From positions 111,683 through 175,682 of the forward strand of contig JBCCHD010000003.1 of assembly GCA_039028935.1 (NCBI GenBank): a stretch of 64,000 nt of DNA. The letters are read 5' to 3'. The position numbers and the translations under genes were made by a program. Every line of letters begins with the position of its first letter. Within the stretch, counting starts at the first letter, position 1. Of this stretch, positions 43,812-53,050 are shown piece by piece. Source of the DNA: Pseudomonadota bacterium (GTDB lineage Bacteria; Pseudomonadota; Gammaproteobacteria; Steroidobacterales; SZUA-146). Below the pieces are notes generated by a model, which worked only from the letters and a program-made list of their open reading frames with translations, was not told the origin of the DNA and did no database searches.

Positions 43812-46538
43812 ATGAAACTTCGATACACCCTTTTGCCGATTGCGATAGCGGGCGCGGTGCTGGTTCAAGCGCAAGAAGCGGCAGACGATTCAATTCAGCC
43901 TCCGGTCCCGGAGATTGCCGCTCCTGAGGTTGCGGATGTAATCGAAGAAGTGATCGTGATGGGTCGAGCCCGAAGTAGTTTCGAGCAATTGGTCGACGAG
44001 CGACTTCAGGATGAGGCGTCGGTAGATGTGCTGGGTGCAGAGTCTATAGGGCGTCTTGGGGACTCTACTGTATCGGCGGCTCTAGTGAGAGTGCCGGGCA
44101 TCGCGCTCGTGAACAATAAGTTCGTTTATATTCGAGGTTTAGGTGAGCGCTATTCAACCAGCTACTTGAATGGCGCTACGATTCCTTCCCCCGATCTGAC
44201 TCGAAACGTGATTCCCCTTGATATTTTCCCGACGTCGATTGTTGATTCGCTGCGCGTACAAAAGTCCTGGTCCGCCGATCAGTCAGCTAACTTTGGCGGT
44301 GGTAGCGTCGATGTGCGAACCAAAGGAATTCCCGACGGGCCAGTTTTCCAGTTTGAAATCGGAAGCGGCACCAGCACCGAGAATAGCGGTGATGCACTGA
44401 GCTACGAAGGTGGAAGCGATGACGACTTTGGCACGGACGATGGTAGTCGAGCGTTGTCGCCCGAATTGCTCAATCAAATTAATCGATTCCAGGGTAACGT
44501 CGACGTTCAGAGTATTTTGAATACGTTGCGTCGCGAAGGCAATGTCAATGCAACGGTTGCTGATGCTCAGCGAGTTAATCGTGAACTGGGCTTGCTACTC
44601 AATCGTGAGATTGGCATTCAAAGCGAGAACATCCATCCCGACATTGGGCTTAAAGTAAATGCGGGTAACAACTTTATTCTCGACGAAAACTGGGAGGCTG
44701 GTGTGTTAGCGGGAGCTGCCTATGAATCGCAGTGGCGAAACACCGAAGCGACTAGCCGCAACTTCAATTTCCCGGATGAGCAACTTGATCACGAACGGGA
44801 GTCTACGCGGTCGATTAATATAACTGGCACGCTAGCTGCTGGGCTGCGCTTTGGCGAAGATCATGCGATCAGTACAACGTCGTTGTTTATTCGAAACACC
44901 GATGATGAAACGGCCATTAATACTTTCTTCAATGAAAATCGACAAGTTACCGATGGTTTCGGTTTTCAACGATATCGCTTTCAGTTTGAAGAAAGAGAGC
45001 TGACCGCACATAACATTAAGGGCGTGCACATTCTCGGAGACCAGACCCGCAACATGCTGCCGAGTTTCTTGCAGGGTGTCGCGGGCATGATTCCCGCTGA
45101 ATCTCAGTTCGATTGGTTCTACTCCGATGCGGGAGCAGTAACGGATATTCCTAATCAGGTCAGTATTGCCGCGCAAGCCGAAACCGATCCCATTACCGGC
45201 GAGGTGATCAGCTCAGCTGTGGGCCTCAACGCGACGGCAGCGGACTATCGTTTCACCGAATTGGATGATGATGTGCGTAACTACGGATGGAACGTTACTC
45301 TCCCATTCGCACTCGAAAAATCGACTCTCGACGTAAAGTTTGGACTGGAGCATAGTCAAAAAGCGCGTATTTACCGCCAGAGTCAATTCAGTCTAGGCGC
45401 CCTGAGCGTGACGGATCCGGCCGTGCTTTCGGGCGAGTTAAATGATGTTTTTTCTGACGCCAATATTCTCAATTCCGGCAACGATTTCGTGTTCGATATT
45501 CAGGGTACAAATAACCAGAGTTATATCGCGGTAACGATGGTAGATGCTGTTTACGGCAAACTCGATTGGCAAATCGGAGACTCTTGGCGCGTGGTGGCAG
45601 GAGCACGATGGGAAGACTATCGTCAGGTTGCACTGGATTGGAATCCCTTTGGGTTCTCACTCGATAATCCGGTGTTAACGACCGATGTTGAGACGCTTGA
45701 AAACGGTGTTTTTCAAGATGATAGAGTGTATCCAGCGCTCGCCTTAACCTATTCGGGTAATCTCTGGGCGGAAACGTTTCAGGCGCGGCTGGGTTTTAGC
45801 CAAACGACAGTTCGCCCCGATCTTCGCGAAATCACAGACGCGAGCTACATTGATCCGATAACAGACGATTTAGTTGACGGCAACCCTGGCGTTGTTCCGT
45901 CCGATGTCGACAATATTGATTTGCGGTTCGAATGGTTTTTTAGTTCCGGTGATAACCTGACCGCGACGCTGTTTTATAAGTCTATCGATAATCCGATTGA
46001 GTTTTTCGAGTCGGCGGCGAGTGATACCACAACGGCGCGAGAAATTGTCAATGCCGAGTCGGCGACTATCCGTGGTATTGAATTAGAAGGTTTTAAAGAT
46101 CTCAGCTTCCTGGGCGAGGCGTTTAGCCCATTTTTCTTGCAGGGCAATATTACGCTACAAGACAATGAGCTCGTCGCGGGTGAAGAAGCCGATGCGCCCA
46201 CAAACCCCGTTAGGGGTCTGGCGGGTTCGTCTGATTACGTGGTGAATGCGTCTCTTGGCTATGATTCGCCAAACGGCAATCACAGTGCGTCACTCGCCTA
46301 TAATGTTTTTGGTGAGCGACTGTATGTAGCAGGACGAAACGGTGCGCCTGATGGATTTGAGCAGCCGTTTCATTCATTGGATATGACGTACAGCTGGTAC
46401 CCAACAGACCGCATCACGGTGAAGGCCAAAGCGCGGAATATTCTTGACGAAAGCATTGAGATTGAACGCGTCGGTGTCACGACCTTTGAGGAGCGCGTGG
46501 GGTCGTCGTTCAGCTTAAGCTTTCAATGGAGAATGTAG
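43812..46538 (+). CDS. TonB-dependent receptor of the putative Pho module
   Basis: A 908-residue outer-membrane receptor with signal peptide MKLRYTLLPIAIAGAVLVQAQ and a TonB-box-like EEVIVMG at about 44-50. The plug domain is at about 55-190 (LGAESIGRLGDSTVSAALVRVPGIALVNNKFVYIRGLGERYSTSYLNGATIPSPD), and the barrel ends SFSLSFQWRM. Plugs with RGLGERY and NGATIPSPD occur in receptors next to beta-helix lipoproteins. The final Met after an aromatic strand is unusual. The ligand is unknown; neighbours point to phosphate-limited growth rather than laminarin. Confidence 0.9.
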   Translation: MKLRYTLLPIAIAGAVLVQAQEAADDSIQPPVPEIAAPEVADVIEEVIVMGRARSSFEQLVDERLQDEASVDVLGAESIGRLGDSTVSAALVRVPGIALVNNKFVYIRGLGERYSTSYLNGATIPSPDLTRNVIPLDIFPTSIVDSLRVQKSWSADQSANFGGGSVDVRTKGIPDGPVFQFEIGSGTSTENSGDALSYEGGSDDDFGTDDGSRALSPELLNQINRFQGNVDVQSILNTLRREGNVNATVADAQRVNRELGLLLNREIGIQSENIHPDIGLKVNAGNNFILDENWEAGVLAGAAYESQWRNTEATSRNFNFPDEQLDHERESTRSINITGTLAAGLRFGEDHAISTTSLFIRNTDDETAINTFFNENRQVTDGFGFQRYRFQFEERELTAHNIKGVHILGDQTRNMLPSFLQGVAGMIPAESQFDWFYSDAGAVTDIPNQVSIAAQAETDPITGEVISSAVGLNATAADYRFTELDDDVRNYGWNVTLPFALEKSTLDVKFGLEHSQKARIYRQSQFSLGALSVTDPAVLSGELNDVFSDANILNSGNDFVFDIQGTNNQSYIAVTMVDAVYGKLDWQIGDSWRVVAGARWEDYRQVALDWNPFGFSLDNPVLTTDVETLENGVFQDDRVYPALALTYSGNLWAETFQARLGFSQTTVRPDLREITDASYIDPITDDLVDGNPGVVPSDVDNIDLRFEWFFSSGDNLTATLFYKSIDNPIEFFESAASDTTTAREIVNAESATIRGIELEGFKDLSFLGEAFSPFFLQGNITLQDNELVAGEEADAPTNPVRGLAGSSDYVVNASLGYDSPNGNHSASLAYNVFGERLYVAGRNGAPDGFEQPFHSLDMTYSWYPTDRITVKAKARNILDESIEIERVGVTTFEERVGSSFSLSFQWRM

Positions 46539-46600
46539 AAAGTTCTTGCTGTGAACGACAAGTGCTTGTGAGGGGCGTTATTCGCTCCATCGACAGGACG

Positions 46601-46622
46601 ACTCGATGAGGAGAAATCGAGT
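46601..46622. terminator. Possible bidirectional terminator hairpin
   Basis: ACTCGAT (46601-46607) and ATCGAGT (46616-46622) pair perfectly around eight bases, between the convergent TonB receptor and lacI-type genes. The T tract is short (TTTCT on the plus strand), so this is a weak call. Confidence 0.35.
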
Positions 46623-46648
46623 TTCTCGCACCGCTGCTAGCTTGTCCG

Positions 46649-47695
46649 CTATCTGCTCGGTACTGGTCCGGTGGATTCACGAATCTTGAGCTCGGCGGGA
46701 ATAATTTCATTACCGATTGAGACGGTGCCGGCACGCTTGTCCTGAATAAGGACCGAGGCTGCTCGGTCGGCCATCGCGGCGAGCGGTTGGCGAATGGTGG
46801 TGAGAGTGGGGTATAGCTGCTGACACAACGCAATGTCGTCACAGCCTGCAATCGACAGCTGCTCTGGGACCTTGATGCCATGGCGCAAAGCGGTTCGCAG
46901 CACGCCAGCAGCCATGTCGTCGTTGGCCGCGAAGATCGCGGTCGGCGGGTTGGACTTCGATAACAATCGCTCAGCGCAGCGCTCGCCCGAACCGATAGAA
47001 TTATCGCCTTGTTCGAAAAATCGACCGGGAACAGTGAGCGCGAGTTCGTTGAGCGCATCCTTAAATCCTTGGCGGCGCTGCGCCACGGCCTTGTGACGTT
47101 TGTGACCAGCAATAAACGCGATGCGTGTATGACCCAATGACGCCAAGTAATGAGTCATTTGCGCACTCACTTCGCGATCATTTGTCGCGACAATGAATTC
47201 ATCGGTGTTGTTGGTGCCGGGGGCAAGTCGTACAAACGCCGTGCCCGTATCCTGTATAGCGTTGACGACGCGTGGCATGTTGGACAACGGCGCTGCGATG
47301 ATCATGCCGGCTGGCCGTACCTGCTCAATAAGTGCCTTAAGCTCTTCGTCGACTCGTCGGCTACGATAATTGCAAGGGTGGATTAAGAGCTCATACTGCG
47401 CGGCGCGACAGGCTCGAAGGCTGCCTTCCTGAAGACGGGTAATGTAGCCGGAGCTAGGGAGTTCAAAGGCGCTTGGGTCATCGTAGATGAGGCCAACAAA
47501 GCGCGAACGATGGCTGGCCAGATTGCGGGCCGATTGGTTCGGTGTGTAGTTTAACTGCTTTATGGCTGCCGCCACTTTCTCTTGTGTGGACGCTCGCACA
47601 TTTGGTTCGCGATTGACCACTCTCGAAACAGTTTTGATCGATACGCCCGCCAGGCGGGCGACATCATCAATCGTGGTACTCGTACTTGATTTCAT
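46649..47695 (-). CDS. LacI-family transcriptional regulator of the glucan regulon
   Basis: A 348-residue repressor. The N-terminal helix-turn-helix (TTIDDVARLAGVSIKTVSRVVN) is followed by a hinge helix (NQSARNLASHRS) whose Leu normally inserts at a central CG step. The C-terminal periplasmic-binding-protein-like domain (about 65-340) senses a sugar ligand, as in LVPEQLSIAGCDDIALCQQLYPTLTTIRQP-type segments. It is the last gene of the CBM9-phosphorylase-GH17 operon, 7 bp after GH17. CG-centred palindromes at five places, one before its own operon, are the obvious operators. The inducer is probably a gluco-oligosaccharide. Confidence 0.93.
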   Translation of the reverse strand: MKSSTSTTIDDVARLAGVSIKTVSRVVNREPNVRASTQEKVAAAIKQLNYTPNQSARNLASHRSRFVGLIYDDPSAFELPSSGYITRLQEGSLRACRAAQYELLIHPCNYRSRRVDEELKALIEQVRPAGMIIAAPLSNMPRVVNAIQDTGTAFVRLAPGTNNTDEFIVATNDREVSAQMTHYLASLGHTRIAFIAGHKRHKAVAQRRQGFKDALNELALTVPGRFFEQGDNSIGSGERCAERLLSKSNPPTAIFAANDDMAAGVLRTALRHGIKVPEQLSIAGCDDIALCQQLYPTLTTIRQPLAAMADRAASVLIQDKRAGTVSIGNEIIPAELKIRESTGPVPSR

Positions 47696-47702
47696 TTAAA
47701 CG

Positions 47703-48590
47703 CTACGTGTATTTGGGTTTACCGTCTTTGTCCCAGAGTCCCCAGTAGGCACCGACGTCGCCCTCTGCAGCGACCTTCCACTCCTCATCGAATGAGGAAA
47801 AGTAAAAGACATCAATGTTTTCTTCTTCCGCCCACTGATAGGTGTCAACAAAATATTTTATCGCGCTTTGTAATGACGGTACCGATCCTTCAAACGCCGT
47901 ACCTCGGTCTGGCCAACCGGTTTCGGAGATGATGACTTTTTTGCCATTCGCCACACGCTGCGCTTGTCGATACATGTCCTTCATATAGAGTAGTGCGTAA
48001 TCGGCCGGGCAACCTTCCCAAAAGGGGTAACAGTTGGTTAACAACACATCGCAGGCATCGGTGACTCTCGGAAAATCAACAAATTTGAAGTAGGCGTCAA
48101 CATAGCCTACGGGAATGCCCGTTGTGGCTTCCCTCACACGCTGAATGTAGTCGATGAGTTGCTCTTCACTGAGATCCTCGCGCAGTAGAACTTCGTTGCC
48201 CACAGCGAGTATGTTGGCGTGGCCAGCTTGTGCGATGTCTATTGCATTGTGAATCTCGATTTCGTTTTGCTCGAGATTGTCATCGAGCCAAATGCCAACC
48301 ATTGTCTTTAGGCCCATCTGCGCCGCAATGGCCGGGATGCGTTCGTTGCCTTCGCTGCAGGAAAACGAGCGCAACCAATTCACGTAGGACGCAATGATGC
48401 TCATGCGTTCGCGAATCTGCTCATCGCTTAATGCGGACCCTGGGCCCTGGCCTTCGATGTAGGGGCTGAAGGACAATCCATGAATCTTATTCGATAAGAG
48501 TTTTCGGACCAGGGCGCGGAGTTGCTCTAGGGATAGCGCCGCCACATCGATGCCGGCCAAAGAGAGTTTTCGGTGATAGAGATTGGACAT
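47703..48590 (-). CDS. Cytoplasmic GH17-family glycosidase or transglucosylase
   Basis: A 295-residue GH17 TIM barrel without signal peptide. The acid/base is Glu133 in LAVGNEVLLRE and the nucleophile Glu223 in VIISETGWPD, the standard GH17 pair. It is close in plan to the GH17 lipoprotein at 26 kb but is intracellular, so it would act on imported beta-1,3-oligosaccharides. It lies between the giant phosphorylase (12 bp) and lacI-type gene (7 bp), which suggests the two enzymes share an oligosaccharide pool. Confidence 0.92.
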   Translation of the reverse strand: MSNLYHRKLSLAGIDVAALSLEQLRALVRKLLSNKIHGLSFSPYIEGQGPGSALSDEQIRERMSIIASYVNWLRSFSCSEGNERIPAIAAQMGLKTMVGIWLDDNLEQNEIEIHNAIDIAQAGHANILAVGNEVLLREDLSEEQLIDYIQRVREATTGIPVGYVDAYFKFVDFPRVTDACDVLLTNCYPFWEGCPADYALLYMKDMYRQAQRVANGKKVIISETGWPDRGTAFEGSVPSLQSAIKYFVDTYQWAEEENIDVFYFSSFDEEWKVAAEGDVGAYWGLWDKDGKPKYT

Positions 48591-48602
48591 AGTTTTAATC
48601 GA

Positions 48603-51600
48603 TCAGGTGTGAAGAAGAGCGGGGGAGAAGCGAACATCGACGCGTTTGATCTCGCCTTTGCGATTAAATAGGGAATCAGCGGCTTTCGGCGGCAGACTCA
48701 GATTGTCGATACGATCCTGTTTATCGTCGGTATACCTTATACCGGTTGAACCGCCGCGTTCATCCAGCGTGTACACGAAGGGCACCTGGCACCAAGTAAA
48801 CGCCAAGCTGCCGGGTTCGAGTTCAATAGATTGCCATTGATTGTGAACATCCAGATATCGAAATGGTTGCGATGTTGTACAGAACTCCTGCCGACGTAGG
48901 AGAGCGGGGTAAATACTGACCTGCCCATGTTCGACTCGCAGCCCTAGTTCGGCAAATCGACATATGACTTCTTCTTTCACCTGTCCGGTCATGCCAGGCT
49001 GGCGTGCACCAGATCCACTCGGCGTGTGGGAGTATGGATCGGTTGGAAACGCGCCATATTCATGCGGTGTTTTATTAAAGCCAATGCCGTCGCGGATCGT
49101 GTAATACAGCTCGCCGAGTCGTTGGCGTTCGGCCGAATTCGCGGTGTTGGTATAGAAGTTTTCCATTACGGCGAGCAGTAGCTTCGACACCATATGCCAG
49201 TAAATCGACCCCAAGCCCTCAAATCCAAACATCGTGCCAGAGCGACCGGTAAAGGCTTTGTGCTTGAACACCTGTTCAAACAGCGCACAAATCGGCCCCC
49301 GGGCAGCATCGATTTCGTTAGGGTAGTTGGCGGTCGCATTGTCCAGCGCGGCATTGAGATCCCCGACATTGCGAAAATCGGGATTAAAGCGGATGACATC
49401 ATTGCTGTCTCGTGCCACCAACCGCTGATCGCCCGCACGGAGCATCGATTGCAAGAGTGGGATATCGTGTACCAGCTTGGCATCAATGCGATTTTTCTCG
49501 AGAAAACCAGGCAGTGCGCGATCGGGGTAGAGCATGAAGCTATGTTGATCGGCGCGATAGATATCGCTGGCGTAAAGGTTCTCGAGGATGTCGATGACCT
49601 GTTGCGCATCGAGTGCACCGGCACTGAGTGCGGCCACTTGCCCTTCCAGCATCGGATAGAGGGTGTCGACCGAAACGCTTTGCTCGTTGATGCCAATCAA
49701 ATTGTAAGCATTGTAAAGACCGTCGCCTCGTTGGTTGGTGCCGATGCTATGATCAATGCACGCGATGGCCCGATCCAGCATCTTTTGTATCTCCGCGCTG
49801 TCACAATCTACTCTTCGCGAGAAGCCTTCCGCATAGACCCGTTCGCGATAGCGCCCCGACGCCTCGCCAAGCGTGGTCAGAGCACTGAACCGATCGTTGT
49901 CGTCGAGTGGACCGTTGCCAAGCAACGGTTGAACATCGGCCAGCGCGTTGCTTGTGTCCATCAACCAATCGTTCACTTCGCTTGATAGATTAAACGGCTG
50001 GCTTTCGCTTTGAAGCAGATCGTTAAGAAAAAGTGCATAACGGCGCATATAGTAGAGCGTGACCATCGATAAGCCGTGCCCCACCAGCGCGTTGTTGGCG
50101 TCATTCCACTCAGGTCGCTGAGTGGTGAGCCAAATACCGCCGTCGATCACCAGATTGCCAATTTTCGCAAGTAGCGGTACGAGCAGCTTCTCAATGAGAT
50201 TGACTTGATAGACAGCGCCTTCTTGGTCGAGGAGCAACTTGCCGTCAGCACCCATCGACGTGACGCGCTCGTTGATCAGGTGTTCGAGACCTTCGTCAAA
50301 ACGCACGGTGTTTTTCGGGTCACTCATCAGCTCGCCGTATGACACGATTCGATACGGTACATTGGCGTAGCTAAACACGTCCCGTCGCAATAGTGCGCTT
50401 AATGCGCCGGGATGAAAATCGCGCGATTGTTCAAGCAGCTTGAGCAAATAAATGATCTGGTGATCGCCCCAATAACCAATATAGCTCCAAGGGTTGTCCG
50501 GTTCTTCCACTTCCCAGTCGATGCCTTCCTTGGTGATGCGGTACGGGTTGTAGCCGTCAATGGTCGATGCATTCACAAATTTGGCAATGACGCTCTCGAT
50601 GAAACCGGGGTAACTCCACAAGAGTGCTTCCCAGTTTTGAAAAATATCCCGCCAATTGCCTTGGTAGGACAGCACGCCTTCCCCTTCTTCGTTCTTTACT
50701 TTGATCTCGAACAAGTTCCAGGGGCGACTCGGGTCACCATGTCGTCGCCCAAACGTAATGGGCAGGTATTCGTAGGTTAGGCGTGCGAGCTGTTCATCAT
50801 CTTGCGCATCGACCTTGGCGAGCAGCTCGCCGAGCGATATAGGTGTGGGCAGCGCAGCCAGAAAATCGGCGTGATGGTTAAACGTGGCATGACTAAAATG
50901 GCGCACCGAGTCGGCGTAGTCGCGACTGGGTATACGATATTGATCGACGAAAATGCCGCCACGCATGACATTGAACAACACATTGGCATAGTGGTGCGTT
51001 GAGACATTCTCTTCAGCGGTCGCCTGCAATCCATCGCTGCGCGCCATGATGCGTTCGAGATCGTCGCAACCTAGGGCGATGGAGCGAGTAATGGCGTCAT
51101 CGAGCGTGCTGGGGTCTTCCAGCTGTTGGTTGAGTTTCACCACGTCGGCCTGACTGCGCTCAACGTCAGACACGATACGCCACGAACGCGAAGTGCCTGC
51201 CTCGAGCGCACGCTGCAAGCGAACAAAGTAGGCACCCCGAATGCCACGCGTATGCGTCTCGGTTGTGAACGCTTCACCCTGCCTGAACGCTCGGAGCTGT
51301 TTGTTCGAAATGGCTCTGGCGACAATGTCTGCGCCCACGCTGAACACGGTGGTGGCACGCAGAGATTCACTGGGCTCCGCTCGGTCTGTGATGCCCGAAT
51401 AGAGCGTGAGGCAGGCAAGACCGGTTTTCTCGTCAAGCTCCGACCACTTATACGCATCGACTAAATTGCTACTGTTCGTTTGCGCAAAAGGTGGGGTGCC
51501 AGCGGGCAGTAGGTTTTGCAGTCCATCGACGATGTCGATGTGTGCTTCGGCGTTCCCGTCATTGATGAGCTGACTGTCGCGTACAAAACCAAACGCATCG

Positions 51601-52010
51601 CTCGTTGCCCATGTATAGCGGAAGGTCAACTGAAGATCGTGGTTGATTTCTTCAAAGCACAGCTTATTGCCCAAAGTGTTCTTATAAAGATTGCGACTGA
51701 GTGAATACAGCCCGTCGTGTTCGCGATTGAACGGCTCCCAGCAGACTTTATGCCCAACACGAACAATGGTTTTGGGCCCCGTGGTGCCCGCGTTGTCATG
51801 AATCTTGTCAACGGTCACATAGGGAAACAGCGCGGTTTCAGGGGCCACCCGACCGGCCGTCAGGCCACCGGTGGTGGACACGAACAACCAGTGATCGAGA
51901 TTTGAAACGATGCTCATGAAAAAGGGCTTCATCTGATCGACATGGCGGATGGCGTAGTAGCGCTCGCCCGCAAAGTCGACAAATTCGCCCGAAACGGTCG
52001 GTGAGGTCAT
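48603..52010 (-). CDS. Putative beta-1,3-oligoglucan phosphorylase (GH94/GH149/GH161-like)
   Basis: A 1135-residue cytoplasmic protein without signal peptide. N-terminal beta-sandwich to about 300, then a long helical (alpha/alpha)6-type region and a C-terminal sandwich. Segments such as LSYQGNWRDIFQNWEALLWSYPG, GYNPYRITKEGIDWEV and the aspartate-bearing QRPEWNDANNALVGHG recall GH94-type phosphorylases, and the length fits the GH149 and GH161 beta-1,3-oligoglucan phosphorylases. It would split oligosaccharides with phosphate to glucose 1-phosphate, saving ATP. Family assignment is from memory of the motifs and needs a profile search. It follows the CBM9-like gene by 6 bp. Confidence 0.6.
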   Translation of the reverse strand: MTSPTVSGEFVDFAGERYYAIRHVDQMKPFFMSIVSNLDHWLFVSTTGGLTAGRVAPETALFPYVTVDKIHDNAGTTGPKTIVRVGHKVCWEPFNREHDGLYSLSRNLYKNTLGNKLCFEEINHDLQLTFRYTWATSDAFGFVRDSQLINDGNAEAHIDIVDGLQNLLPAGTPPFAQTNSSNLVDAYKWSELDEKTGLACLTLYSGITDRAEPSESLRATTVFSVGADIVARAISNKQLRAFRQGEAFTTETHTRGIRGAYFVRLQRALEAGTSRSWRIVSDVERSQADVVKLNQQLEDPSTLDDAITRSIALGCDDLERIMARSDGLQATAEENVSTHHYANVLFNVMRGGIFVDQYRIPSRDYADSVRHFSHATFNHHADFLAALPTPISLGELLAKVDAQDDEQLARLTYEYLPITFGRRHGDPSRPWNLFEIKVKNEEGEGVLSYQGNWRDIFQNWEALLWSYPGFIESVIAKFVNASTIDGYNPYRITKEGIDWEVEEPDNPWSYIGYWGDHQIIYLLKLLEQSRDFHPGALSALLRRDVFSYANVPYRIVSYGELMSDPKNTVRFDEGLEHLINERVTSMGADGKLLLDQEGAVYQVNLIEKLLVPLLAKIGNLVIDGGIWLTTQRPEWNDANNALVGHGLSMVTLYYMRRYALFLNDLLQSESQPFNLSSEVNDWLMDTSNALADVQPLLGNGPLDDNDRFSALTTLGEASGRYRERVYAEGFSRRVDCDSAEIQKMLDRAIACIDHSIGTNQRGDGLYNAYNLIGINEQSVSVDTLYPMLEGQVAALSAGALDAQQVIDILENLYASDIYRADQHSFMLYPDRALPGFLEKNRIDAKLVHDIPLLQSMLRAGDQRLVARDSNDVIRFNPDFRNVGDLNAALDNATANYPNEIDAARGPICALFEQVFKHKAFTGRSGTMFGFEGLGSIYWHMVSKLLLAVMENFYTNTANSAERQRLGELYYTIRDGIGFNKTPHEYGAFPTDPYSHTPSGSGARQPGMTGQVKEEVICRFAELGLRVEHGQVSIYPALLRRQEFCTTSQPFRYLDVHNQWQSIELEPGSLAFTWCQVPFVYTLDERGGSTGIRYTDDKQDRIDNLSLPPKAADSLFNRKGEIKRVDVRFSPALLHT

Positions 52011-52016
52011 AGTGGG

Positions 52017-52775
52017 TTACTCGTCAAGAATGAGGCGGCCAAAGATGCCCGCGTCGATCCAGCCGCGATCGGTGGCGCCTTCTAGCACCGCTTCCGAGCC
52101 AATAAAATTTTCGCGAATGTCGCTGCCGTCGTTGTCGCAATAGGCGACCATCAGCCCCATGACTTTGCCAGAGGTCAGCGGTACGGGCTGATTGTCGTCG
52201 GCGCCATCCACGTAGTTGTCGGCATACACTTCAATGGCCACTTCCCAAATAATTTTGTCACCCTGTTGCCGCCAACGACTGTTTACATGGTGGGAGTAGC
52301 TTTGCGCCTGTTGGTTTGTGCCGATATCAATCGCCTGATTATCGAGTGATAGGTGATAGGCAAACGCATTGTGGTTGTACTGATGGTTGCCGCCCGAAAA
52401 GTCCTCATCGAGAAAAATCTCCAAACAGTCGTCGTCCCAATACTGCACGAGCGGGTCGCGATGAGTATCAATCAAAATATCGTCGGTAATTTCGGCAAGA
52501 ATATAAAGGTGCGTGGGTGTCCACATCACCTTGTACCGGCCGTTAAAGTCAGCCGACGTGTGCTCGGGTCCTAGCCAGCGGTGCTCAAGCGCCTGCCACG
52601 GGGCGCTGCTCCAGACTGCGTCGGTCCGGCCATCGATAGTCGGTGCGCTGCGTGCGGCAGGGGCGTGATAGGTGGTGCGCCCGGGTGCATGGGTTGTGCT
52701 GGCGCACGCGGTGGTGCACAAGCCGGTGAGCGCCAGAACAAGCCAGGCGCGGAAAAAATGTGAGCGAGTGATCAT
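52017..52775 (-). CDS. CBM9-like carbohydrate-binding lipoprotein
   Basis: A 252-residue lipoprotein with a lipobox (LCTTACAS, Cys about 24). The body is a single CBM9/DOMON-like beta-sandwich: PTIDGRTDAVWSSAPWQALEHRW, YKVMWTPTHLYILAEITDD, then the characteristic YWDDDCLEIFLDEDFSGGNH, and DKIIWEVAIEVYADNY. Proteins of this type bind sugar ends. It is the first gene of the operon with phosphorylase, GH17 and lacI, behind operator O5. It probably presents glucan at the cell surface or in the periplasm. Confidence 0.85.
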   Translation of the reverse strand: MITRSHFFRAWLVLALTGLCTTACASTTHAPGRTTYHAPAARSAPTIDGRTDAVWSSAPWQALEHRWLGPEHTSADFNGRYKVMWTPTHLYILAEITDDILIDTHRDPLVQYWDDDCLEIFLDEDFSGGNHQYNHNAFAYHLSLDNQAIDIGTNQQAQSYSHHVNSRWRQQGDKIIWEVAIEVYADNYVDGADDNQPVPLTSGKVMGLMVAYCDNDGSDIRENFIGSEAVLEGATDRGWIDAGIFGRLILDE

Positions 52776-52852
52776 AGAGCGTTCCAGTCAAGCCATGTGC
52801 GTCGGGTTCAATGGGTGGTGTCTCAGCACCAGCTGCCCCGCTAAGTGCCTTC

Positions 52853-52882
52853 ATTGTCTGGCGAATTGACAGCGCTGTCAAT
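52853..52882 (-). promoter_or_regulatory. LacI-type operator O5 and promoter of the phosphorylase operon
   Basis: ATTGACAGCGCTGTCAAT (52865-52882) is a perfect 18-bp palindrome. On the minus strand it supplies the -35 TTGACA (52876-52881); 17 bp on is the -10 GACAAT (52853-52858). Repressor binding would block RNA polymerase. Since lacI is the last gene of this operon, it would be autorepressed. Confidence 0.78.
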
Positions 52883-53050
52883 CTGAAAATAACGCTGGCC
52901 GAATTGGAATGTTCCCCGTGCGCGTTATGGGTGGTAGAGGCGGCTGTCGAAATTTAACATCATGTATTAATTGGTTATTTCGGCCATTTATCGCGCACTC
53001 GACTGTTCCATCGACACGTGCCGTCTACCCGTTAAGGCTGGGGCCGTGAG

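Noticed and set aside
49194..49985. 263-codon plus-strand frame inside the phosphorylase gene
   Set aside because: Fully antisense to a long gene with good operon structure, and without a promoter or family features.
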